From Pseudopyrenochaeta lycopersici (Eukaryota; Ascomycota; Dothideomycetes; Pleosporales; Pseudopyrenochaetaceae), in assembly GCA_003313425.1 (NCBI GenBank), contig NHZP01000013.1, positions 1,240,001 to 1,304,000 of the forward strand: DNA of 64,000 nt, given 5' to 3'. The stretch's first letter is position 1; each line of letters starts with the position of its first letter. This document shows positions 53,893 through 64,000 of this stretch, piece by piece. The translations under genes were made by a program, and so were the position numbers. A model generated the notes under the pieces. That model worked only from the letters and a program-made list of their open reading frames with translations, was not told where the DNA came from and ran no database searches.

Positions 53893-56651
53893 GGTGGCGG
53901 GTGTGCTCCGTCGTAAGAAGACCTGTAGGGGGTATAGGTGTTTGTACGTAGGGGGGTGGGCAGGAAGCGACAAGGAGTGAGTACCTGCCTAGCAAAAAAC
54001 AAAGGCGATGTCGTGATAGCCGTGAAGTTGTCGCAAAGAAAACGTCAAGCGATTGACCCGCTCCTACCCGCCGCCACTGAGCCGCCCCTCCCACCAGCCC
54101 CATGAGCCACCGCTAGCTCAGCCTTACCAAGCTAACCAAAAGCGTCACGGCACCAGAGCACACCATCTCGCTCCACACCATCTCGCCAAACGTGCCTACA
54201 TGCACCTCGGGAGCAAGGCAAGATTTGCACCAGGGGTGGTCAGTTACTATGGAGTGAACCCGTTACGCAACCGGTAGTGAGGCTGAACTGCCGGCTAGAT
54301 AACGGTACTCGGTGCCCGTCAGCTTGTCGTATTCAATCTATTTCATATGAGACCGGTAATGTGCACAAGCGACATGCTCGCGTCTACTACACCGAAATGC
54401 AAGAGCATGTATATGGCGCGGCAAGGCGAGGTGGTCGATCCGGATGTATGCAACCTCATCACACATCTCCACAGCGAGATGTTGCAGGGAATGCGCAATT
54501 ATCCTTAGATGAACGACCCCCGGTCCCCTGGTCGTCGCGTGTTAGACGAAACGAGCACAAGAACGTGTCTGTTAGTCCTTGGGGAGTACAAAGCATGTAT
54601 GATCGACATCCGCCCGTATGCCGGTGCATTCTAGCACCGGCAGTCGCATCCACCGCATTCTGACTGCCGTGCTCTTGCTATCGGCTGAACTGGACCGCCC
54701 GTCCCAGCTTCCTGGATCCAAAAGACGTCAGAATAAGATGCCAATACGAATTCTGATGGCTGACTACCCTCTGCACCATTCACATACCCGGTCCCTGCCC
54801 AGAAGTAAGAGCCGTACGGGAAGGACGCGGAGGAAGCGGAACGCGTCCGTATCCGGCTTGTGGTTTGGCGTCGCCTATGTGCTAACCCTTGAATTAGTTC
54901 GCATATTCGCAACTCTCCAAGTCAGCCGGAGGACCAGAGGTATTGGTGTGTAAGGCGAAGATGGTGTCAGCTTACTAGTGTCTCAGCCATGATCGTCGCT
55001 CGGGAATCCGGCACGGTGGATCGGGCGAGAGGCTTGCATTATGGTGGTGTGGACTCGGACTGAGTTTGAGGTACGTGTCCTACCTGCGGTCAGCTCTCTT
55101 TTGGTGTTCGGGAACCAGTTCGCTGGATCAATACGAAGGACACAATGATCATAGCAGGCAATGAACACTAGTGTGGGCTGCTTAAGCATGAGTCGAAGTC
55201 TAGGAGTTTAGTATAGCATGGACAGGGATTGAGTACAATACAAGACTGTGTGTTTGTCAATGCGATGGAGGCCCTAATCGACGAATGTATTAAGTTGCAT
55301 TGTGAAAAGAGTCGAAGCAATCTCGAAACGCATGAACAAATGCAAAAGCCTAAGCGCGACTGCAGAGACTGAAATCAGGAGCTTAGAGTCAAAAGGAGCA
55401 ATCAAGGCAAGAAGGAATTGCAAACTCTGATGCAGAGAACCAAACTATAAATGAACTGACAAGACGACAGAGTCCCATCGAATATGCAAAAGAGCAGCAG
55501 AGTGCGCAAACAGCATAGACATCGTTTGAAGAAGCGAAAGAAGGGGAAAGGTGCATATTTGTAAGACAAAATAAAGACAGGGAAAGCGAAGGCTACTATT
55601 GTGACAGTCGAAAATAGTTTGCCTAGGACATCTACACAGTAAGAGAGCTAGATATGTTCGCGCGAAACCTTGTTGATGAAGAGGTAATCGATGGTAGTCG
55701 TGGTCAACACTTTCGTCAACCAGCTTCTTCCCTTTTGTATTTAGTTATTTACTCTTACATTCAGCAGTCATAGTAGTACAGAGCGTACTCACACTTAGTA
55801 GATCTGTGTAGCTGTCAATCGTAATTGATTGTACCTGAATTTCAGTCTTCACCCTCTACTATTAGCTCAGCCAAGTGAAGTTCCGTCACTGAGGTGAGAC
55901 AAAGATTAGTCGCTGAATAAGACAAAGTCTCGCAGCCGTCTTAACCCTTGTGTACTAGTGTTCGCGCCTTGAACTCTAGTCGTGGGACTGATGAGAGACC
56001 ATAAGTGTACGCATACAGGGAGGAATGTACTTAAAGCGAATACGCAGACCATTGAAAAAGTATTAAGTGTCCTGGAATTCATGAGCAAAGATGAGGGGGT
56101 TATACATGTTTCCATTGCTTTGAGGCGCCAATTGTCGATGTTTTCCCGCTCTCCAGGATTCTTAAGCGGAGTTTTTCAAAATAATCTGACAAGGTTTCGG
56201 TTTCGATAACAGGCTAAAGGAAGACTTTTGAGATGCTAGGTACGTTAAGAGAGAGCTGTCGTCGCGTTTGGCATCATTGGTAAGCTTCACCCTACCGTTC
56301 TGAGTTTTACTAAGCCTTTGCTGCTGTGAAACATGCAGGGTGTGATGAACGGTGCTTGCCATTGAGAACAAAATCATCAATTTTAAGAATGCTCAGAGGA
56401 AGGTGAGTTCAAAGCGACTAAGGCCTGAGTCCACCTTCGTCAGCCTACGAAGGAAAGAGCAACTAAGCTGCCAAGAACTGGACGAAGCAAAAACCCGATA
56501 CCATGCTACCTGTGTGAGTCTTAGTTCCTGGCCGATTGGGTGATGTAAAGCAAGTGAATCTTAGTGTATGATTATCATTAAGAAATGGGTATCGATTAGC
56601 TAGACACAGATACCTCCCGCATTGCACCTAACAATCTACGTCTTTTCCTTC
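53893..56651. other. Intergenic, 2.76 kb
   Basis: The promoter of CBS and the 3' flank of the SRP-receptor gene. A stretch at 55200-55700 is A-rich. Frames such as 54277-54663 look random. No tRNA, repeat or mobile element was recognised. Confidence 0.5.
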
Positions 56652-57638
56652 TCACAACTGTTCGGCAATCCACGCCCACCAAGCTCCAACATCACCACCC
56701 TCCTTTCCACTAACCACGTTCCCACCCACAACATTCACGCTTGTTCCAATTTCCTGCAACTGACTGAACGCGAATGCGCCTTCACCGCCCTCTCCAAGCC
56801 ACTCCTTCTCCTCGTCCACATCATCCTCGCCGCCGCTCAGGGCTGCTCCGGCATCCCTGAGCGCCTTTGCTCTACTTGCTCTGACCGCCGTGATAGCCTT
56901 CTCAAGCTGGAACTTGACTAGGTTAGCAGGGAGCGCGGTGAACAGGTCCATTTTGTTGGCGGCAATGAGGACAGGAATTTCCTTGGGCCCTTTGCTGCTC
57001 TTCGCAGTCGTATAACGTTTCTGCAGTGCTAGCAGCACATCATGCAGATACTCGGCCGCCTCATTCAACCCTGCTTCTTCTGCGATCGCCGCCGCATCTA
57101 CCACAAACACTATCGCCCGTATATTCTTTGGATCAGCCAGCTGTGCGGTAGCAAAGTGTCGCAGTTTACCATGCCCGGGCGTGTCAAGCAGAAGAAAGCG
57201 CCGTGAGCGCTCGAACGCTGGATCGCCCGGAGAGCGGTAATGTGAGGATGCTGGAGTGTGTGTCGCGGGAAGGATAGCAGAAACGGTCAGGGGGGTGGTA
57301 GATGTGTGGGTTTGGGCGGTAGTGTTGCGTTCTGTCTGTGTATGCGTGAGCATCTTCTCCTGGCATCCTGATGCCAACCTCTTCATCTAGAAGGCAGGTG
57401 CAACGTGTCGTGTAGGGGAAGGGGAGCAGCGTACCAGTGTGGTGAATGCCGTCTTTCCACCTCCGCTGGGCCCAACCAGTAAGAATGTAGGTACATTGGT
57501 CGATGCAGCTGCTTTCCTATACAGGAAGCTATGGAGCAGTATCGGTAACCCTATTGCGACAAGGATGGTGATCAAGATGGTAGTCAGGTTCGGCGAGAAA
57601 GCCGCTGTAAGCCAGCTGTCTTGATCATGCCACGCCAT
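56652..57638 (-). CDS. SRP102: Signal recognition particle receptor subunit beta
   Basis: The ER-membrane GTPase that anchors SRP receptor alpha during co-translational targeting. Two exons, 57638-57435 and 57386-56652 (48-nt intron), 312 residues. One N-terminal transmembrane helix (about 19-40, TTILITILVAIGLPILLHSF). The P-loop G56-PSGGGKT63 is intact. The G3 motif is in FLLLDTPGHGKLRHFA, G4 is in IPVLIAANKMDLF. The long, Glu/Gly-rich insert near the end (SGGEDDVDEEKEWLGEGGEG) is usual for fungal SR-beta. The end GAWWAWIAEQL is typical. The region just after the P-loop (HTQTERNTTAQTHT) is Thr-rich and poorly ordered. Confidence 0.93.
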
Positions 57639-59305
57639 CTCCAGTTACTCGGCCACTTCGAATTAGCCCCAAGCACTTGCGCAAAGGAGACACAGAGAGT
57701 GCAGACGGATCGACGTCGAAACGCGTTGTTGTCGAGTTATTTGGGGCAGGGGCAGCACGCGGTGTTTAGCGATGACGTGACAATGGTGGCAGGCGGCACT
57801 TGCAGTTCCGTCAAAGTAAAGTTTTGGCAGTGGGACCGTGAGCGGCGCCAGAGCCGCGGGGAAGACGGAACGAATCGTGCGCTAGTCAGCCATGGGAGCT
57901 TACGAGGACCTCACTCCTCTCTGTGCTTCCTCTTCTGCCCCGCTATGCTGATGGCCTGAGTGTTACTATGCCGGGGATCTAGCTTGCGTGCTGTTTCGAT
58001 CGCCTTGTGAGGCACACAAGGTCTGGGTTCACGGCAAAGCTGGACTCACGCTATGCGCCCATGACTCGCGGAATTCCAAACAGACTGGTCATGCGCCTGA
58101 GCAATAATGAAAGAGAAGGGCCGCCTGCATTTCCTCAACTATCTCGACCTTTTAGACGACTATGTAATCCTACAATCGACAAGGGCACACCATCATTAGC
58201 CTTCCGAGCGTCGTCAGTCTCCCGTACCATCCAAGAAACGTGCCCACTCCCTTTACCAACCACCCCGATGATGCCCATTTCCAAGCTAGGGATCGCATCC
58301 ATGTCCCGCCCTTTAACCCCCAGCTCTTCCATAACCCCAGACGACGTGCATACCTGAAAGAGAATCTGTGGCTATGACCCATAACCTATACAATCATCAT
58401 ATACAGTCGCCGCGAAGCAAACTGTTACAGATGACTGTCAAGGCGAGCCAAGAAACGACAGCGTAAAAGAGAGAGGGTATGACCATTGACCGATACCTTT
58501 TTGCCCATATGCACCATGCGCAATGCACACGCGCCCGTGAGTCGTAATAGTTCACCCAGATCCTAACACCGTTTTCACATCCCATTGATGCGCAAATATA
58601 CCCGTCATAAAAGAAAACTTAAGACATACGCCATAAAGAAATTTAGTAAGGAGATGACACAAATGAAATGGTCGTTCATGCAGCTCATACAAGTCATGAC
58701 ATGACGAGCCGCTTGGTGCAGAATTAAATATGCTGGGTGGTGACAAAGACAAGAAGATCAGAAAAAAAAGCAAAGCAGAAATCCGCAAGACACCGCATGG
58801 CCGATCGCAAAGAACAAAGTGGTGAGTAGTCGGCTTGGGCCCCACAATGGGCGGCATGTTGAGGAGAAGCATTCCAAACGCAGTAATACGCTAAACGTTT
58901 CACTGCGACCAACATACTTAAAACTTGCGATATTGCCTTTCTTATGCGTCTTGTAATACACCACTTCACCTGATCCTTGCGCCCTTGCGTTATAGAGCTA
59001 GGATGCGGCGAGAAATGTGAGTCCGTGCATCGTTCGCTCTGGGTGCTGATCAAGTGCGGGGCCTCGTTCGTGTTGGGAAAAGACTAAGATACAGTAACTA
59101 TAACAAAGCTGCCACGGAGCAGGGGAGTATGTGTTAAAGCATGTTCGAAGGTGGTCGTTATTTGGAAGACAACGTGTCTACCCGTATGCGTCAAGTCCAG
59201 GTCTCGTGTGCTCCTTGGTCCGGGGTGGTGCTGTGGGAGAGGAATCCATTGTTGAACCTGTCAAACGAACTCCATGCGACATTGGCGAAAGGGCCACCAA
59301 CGTGT
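57639..59305. other. Intergenic, 1.67 kb
   Basis: The upstream region of the SRP-receptor gene and the 3' flank of vib-1. Frames at 58007-58357 and 58552-59053 have no recognisable features. Confidence 0.5.
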
Positions 59306-62146
59306 TCAGTATCCTGTGTGGGCTTGAATATCTGGGTAGTACCCACGACTGGACTCCATGCCTTGGAACCTGCCGCAGCTTCCGCCCTGCCAACCCGTGG
59401 CAACAGCTGTGGGAACTGGACACTCCTCTTTGATTCTACGCTCGGGTAGAGGAAGGGTATGTTCAAGCTTTGAAGGTATGCTCTCGTACATAGGCGCAGG
59501 ATAGTACGTATAGTCGTGAGGCGCATCCATCATCTTTGTGTCATCGTCATCAACCATGTGTTGATCTCCAACGAGACCCTCGGCAGGTCCGCCACTTAAA
59601 GAACTTGCTGAGCTTACCGAATGGCTCCCAACGGGGCTTGGATCTAATGAGTATGTATTCCCTCGGTACATGCTCCCCCCCATCCCTGTTGCACCGCTGC
59701 CCGACAGACCGTTACTGTAGCCGGAATATGATGTCCTGCTGTTGGAGCTTAGTCCATGATGGCCGGCGCCACCAAGACCTGATCCTGGAGCACCCCTCGA
59801 TGTACTAGCATTGTGCGGGCCTTCATTCTGGTAGTGGCTGGGTGACCTTCCACGGACAACGACTGGGTGCGAGGATCGGCAAGCGACCTTGACCCATCGT
59901 GGCTCAGCGTCGCGCGGACTCTGGACGTTTGCCCATAACTCAACGATAAGGTGATAGTATTGCTGTTGCGCTCGACGCTTTCCGTTATTTGCTGTCGCAG
60001 ACTTGAATTGTATGCGTTCGAATGAATGCTGAAAGTTGCTGTTTGCGTGGCTCGTGGGCGAATACTGCTGCGAGGAATCACCTTCACTTTGAAGAGGAAG
60101 TTGCGGGCCTGGTACGGTCGAAGGCTGGTTGTAATTGTTCATGCCATATCCGCTATGCTCATGGGTCTTTCCGGGCGGCGTTGGTGCAATAAGCTCCTTC
60201 TTCATAGCAAGCTGTGGACCCTTATCGCGTTTGGGTGTATGCTGGATCAGCTCAATGGATTTTCCTGTCGTGCCATCAACGGCAGCGGCAAGCGAAACGG
60301 CCATTGATTGAATCTGCTCTTGTGGTTTACCATTACCCTGGTCAAGGTACAGTCGTGCGTTCGAAATCCATGGCGAAAGTCCGAATGAGACGTTGACTGC
60401 GAAGTAGTTTCTGCGATAGCATGTCCATACACGATCAGTGGAGTAGAAGAACCCCTTCTCAATCTTGGCATCAATGTTAGGGGTCACTGTTGTACCTTCG
60501 CAAGTGATTGTGCCATAGGTCTCTTGTGCATTGAAAGGTGGCGTCTCTGTGGAGCCAGTATGCACTCCGTAGGTACCGGACTGGTAGCTACCATAGGTAG
60601 TCAGAGGCATGGTAGTAGGAAGCACGCTCCTGGGTGTGTCTGGAAGCGAGTTGTAGCGAGCACTATCGATTGAACGAGGTGACAAGGTGTGCGGATGTCT
60701 CAGCAGGCCGGGTGCTGCTGTTGTATAATTATCCCTGGGCGATGCACCCATGGGTGGTGACACGGGGTTTACAAGCCCTGGTGATCTTGTTGGAGGTAAC
60801 ATTGCCGACGATGAAGAATCATTTCTATTGTGTAGCTGTCAGCCGCCATGCATATGGCTCGAGTTCTACACGCACGGGTGCGTTACTATGGCTACGTACA
60901 GGGAAGACATTCGTCGAGTTGACGACATGTTGCCGTATCCACACGCAAAGCTGGAGTAGTTGTTTGTTAGAGGGTATTGATTAGAGTATGTGGTAGCCAC
61001 AGTGGGCGGGAAAGTCGAGTATGAGTAGGCTAGTGCCGATGAAGCGTTAGAGCTAGGTGAGGTGGATATGGAGCCGGACCCTGAGTCAGAGAGAGCCGCA
61101 CCAGCCTGGTAGCTAAAGACGCGAGTCAGCCAGATCAGCAACACAGTAATGTTAGGTCAAAGTGATGCCAACGACAGTGATGTGTAACAAGGAAGTAGGG
61201 TGGCACGGTATAAGTTGTCAACCTGGCCAGGGACGGTACGGCATTGTCGTGTGATCAATGTGACAGACCAGCCTGTTGGGATAACCAAGTGCGCCATGCA
61301 TCTGGAACGTGTGCGACGACAAGTATGATGAAGGCCATTACGACGTGTTTGTTTCGGTGTAGGGGAGGTCAGAGCTTGGGCAGCACCAGGCGAAGAGGCG
61401 TCGAGGGATGCCAGGCTGGGGGCCGCATGGCCAGGCAGCACTACGGAACTACTATGCCAGGCCGGGTAGACAGGGGCCAATGAGAGGGGTACTTACGCAG
61501 TGTCGGGACGAGGTGGACCGTAACGGCTTGCAATGGAACTCAGAGGAATACCGGTCGCCGTATGTGCTAGGGCCCCGTCGCGCCTTAGCTGATCGGGTAC
61601 GCCAGCTGCAAAGGAGCTATGATGTGCATGCGCACCAATGTGGTCGATGCATTCTTGCTCCGAAGAGAAGGGGTTGTCCGATGCCAATGGCAAAGGAGGG
61701 TGAAGTACTGCTTATCCTGCACGTCAGCCAATCAACCTGAGCCAGACAGTGTGCTGTTGAACAAGAGGTGTGACAAAAACGGACAACGTGCACTGGTGGG
61801 CGATAGAGAGTAGGGGAAAAGGCGCGCGTGGGACGTGGTCGCACAAGTGGCTCCGCGATCGGGTGGCAGAGCAGGTGTGCAAGAGCGCACCACAGGATCA
61901 GGATGAATTGTGGGACCCACAGTGTGTAGCCGGAAACAGAGAATAAAAAATCGAGCGAGTGCACTGGTTGTGTTGTGATGCAATATAAGAGCAAATGCGG
62001 GAGGAATGTTGGTTTTGTGGAAGAATGCGGAGAAGGGCGCCAGGCTATGGCTAGAGTGCAGCGCTTGGAGCGAACGATCGAGGCTTTGTGCTCTCGCAGG
62101 ACATGGGTTTACAAATGTTTAAAGCTGACTTACCTGAATTCATCAT
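59306..62146 (-). CDS. vib-1: NDT80/PhoG-family transcription factor VIB-1/XprG
   Basis: A regulator needed in Neurospora for heterokaryon-incompatibility gene expression and protease secretion (XprG in Aspergillus). Proposed exons: 62146-62134, 61710-61497, 61112-60900 and 60824-59306, 652 residues; introns of 423, 384 and 75 nt. All phases fit, but the tiny first exon (MMNSA) is inferred from its ATG and GTAAGT donor. Exon 2 includes IPLSSIASRYGPPRPDTA. The NDT80 DNA-binding domain spans about 259-476: VTPNIDAKIEKGFFYSTDRV, WTCYRRNYFAVNVSFGL, FERIQFKSATANNGKRRAQQ, YYHLIVELWANVQ, and WVKVACRSSHPVVVRGRSPS. A Ser/Gly-rich tail ends CGRFQGMESSRGYYPD. The core call is very secure; the 5' end is moderate. 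Confidence 0.92.
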
Positions 62147-64000
62147 TGCAGCAGCTAGTCGCTGCAGCACCGGTCTGCTCTTGCCTGTAACAGCGCTTGC
62201 AGACTACGACCCCTTCGTGAAGGCAAATCTTACGACGCACTCAAATGCTTCGCGCTGCGATTCCGACGCTCTGGGTAGACACGCAACGGCACCGGCAGTG
62301 GCCAGGGCGCTTGGTGTCGACAGACTTTCACGGTGACCAAAAGCGCTGTCGCTGCTGCTCGAGAAGCCAGCCGGTCGAGCGACCCAGTCCCTTGTACGGG
62401 TGGCTGCAATGGTAGGCTTCGGGCTGCCGGTCTAAGCGCAGAATGGTTGCTGGAACGGGACGATGTTGGCCGTCGACGCTCGTCTAATGCCGTTGCTGGC
62501 TCGCTTCAGGGCAATCTGGGGGGGTTTAGCCGGCACAGGGGCGGGATCCTCGATTAGCTGCCGCTGCGAGTCGCTGGTGGCTGCCAATCCGTCAATGCTG
62601 ATGCTCGGCGGCTTGAAGAGGTGCGGCTATGGCTAGCAGGCACGTAATGCGTACTTTATCCAGCAGATTGGGATGGTGGTGCGCGCTTGCTCTTACCACA
62701 CCAATAGGCTAACCCTTGAACCTGTCGCAGCGCTTGAGTTAGTGTGCAGGCCATGATGATGATGGAAGACGGGCAAACTGACAATTTGAGAATTTCTGAA
62801 GAGGCTGCAATGCAGTGTGCGTTGATGTCACCTGTTGCGGCTGCGCGACGCCTTAAACCCTGACGCTGGACTGCTCGTCAACGCCGAGTACCAGGCCGAC
62901 AGATGCACTTTGCTTCTTCCCGTCGTCCCCACAGATCTCGAATCGTAAGCACAGACAGGTACGGACAATGGTCCGGCTTTGAGGTCCCTGGAATCTCTTG
63001 ATGCGACAGGAGGCGGTGTAGATGTGGGCACTTCACTGCTACGCTGCGACCTGTCAGTCCTTCGCATTGAACAAGGGAACAAATCACAATCTCAGGCGGA
63101 GCCTACAGGGTTGTTCTGCAATCTGCTAAAAGAAACGATGTGGCGTTGACTGATTTTCGATCGTGGCTGTTTCGGCGAGGATGCTGACTTGTCGCCGGAC
63201 ACTCAGCGATCTATGTCGACGCCGGGTTCGCGGATCTTTCTCGACCGGCGGCTGTTGCTGCCTGCACCGTATTTCTAGCGGCACGAGATAGAATGTCAGC
63301 CTTGAAGAATAGCACAAATGACGGAGGACAGACACTGCGAAAGAATTTTGACAAATCTCAACGCTGACTCGAGTTGCGTCAAGGGTAATAGAGTGAAGGG
63401 TTGAAGCATATATGCAGCATACCCACTCTTCAGATTTGACTTCTGACGCTCAGGGCCGTTGCACAAGCTTACCAGGGTTTGATGACCCCGTAATCTCTGT
63501 TTTCACGGGTGTCTGGTAGAGTACCAAGGTATTGACTTCAGGACAATGGAGAAGAAGAGAGGAGCGGTCTTACAACTGTACCAGAACAGGACTGACGTGG
63601 GTTGGAGATAGGAGGGAGTGGAGATTCAAGGATGTGAGATGGCGATCGAATGGGAGGAGCATACAGAAGATGGGCAATAGAAATACAGCTGGCAGACAGG
63701 AACCGCTATAGCTCAATACAGAGTAGAGTGGGCTGGGGATCATGTCGGGTTGTTTGGCTGAAAGAAGAAGTGTCTACCAAGCAAGCATAGCTTCGAATCA
63801 TCATCAGTTTGATGGATCAAGATTTCAGCCCCAAAGCAAATGATCCGTATTGCCCTGCTCAGATCTTGACCGTTTTCTAGCACCACGGTAGCATTGGAAA
63901 GCTGCAGCAGCGAGCCTTTCCCAAAGTAGCGTCTCTATATCTCCGAGAAGTCAGGGAGGGATGATTTGCCTCAATGCCCAGGCTCGCATCTTTCTCGAAT
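62147..64000. other. Upstream region of vib-1 to window end
   Basis: 1.85 kb with no supported gene. Some of it is probably the long leader and promoter of vib-1. Frames near 62828-63335 (minus) are Arg/Ser-rich noise. Confidence 0.45.

Overview
The window is nuclear DNA from a filamentous ascomycete (Pezizomycotina). The basis is short GT-AG introns (mostly 47-60 nt) with CTAAC/CTGAC-like branch sites, fungus-specific regulators (NDT80/VIB-1, CTF1/Far-type Zn2Cys6, C2H2 plus fungal TF domain) and a Helo-like STAND-type N-terminus. The protein style suggests Dothideomycetes, perhaps Pleosporales, but that is an inference. Genes lie on both strands and are not in operons. No tRNA, rRNA, CRISPR array or intact transposon was recognised.

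Layout. 0-3 kb: the 5' end of GDI1 (Rab recycling), the mitochondrial ribosomal protein MRPL4, and a bZIP regulator whose start appears frameshifted. 3-7.5 kb: a dead transketolase/dihydroxyacetone-synthase gene in gene-poor DNA. 7.6-10.1 kb: two divergent paralogous secreted proteins, one intronless and one with three introns. 10.5-13.7 kb: a Dal5-like MFS permease divergent from a 2-oxoglutarate/Fe(II) oxygenase. 14-23.4 kb: a disordered hypothetical protein, NOT2 of the CCR4-NOT complex, and a CTF1/Far-family regulator of fatty-acid or cutin genes.

24-39 kb is the dense housekeeping part: a Nudix hydrolase, a basic nuclear-looking hypothetical protein, an intracellular LysM protein, a leukotriene-A4-hydrolase/aminopeptidase, a small hypothetical protein packed against an RpiB-type isomerase, a rhodanese/Cdc25-like protein, an EPS1-like ER thioredoxin protein, the complex I subunit NDUFA5 (29.9 kDa) and a small conserved protein. 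39-49.6 kb: a 3.9-kb GC-rich leader/intergenic region, a C2H2 plus fungal-TF regulator, and a gene-less stretch with a 16-bp minisatellite. 49.6-64 kb: a Helo-like N-terminal protein fused to a Ras-like fold that has lost its nucleotide-binding motifs, cystathionine beta-synthase, SRP receptor beta, and the NDT80-family regulator VIB-1/XprG with a very small first coding exon and long introns.

Most genes are unrelated housekeeping functions that share only divergent promoters. The least ordinary items are the Helo/pseudo-GTPase fusion, the secreted paralog pair and the decayed transketolase. Multi-exon models were checked by adding exon phases; a predicted start or the outermost exon is uncertain where stated.
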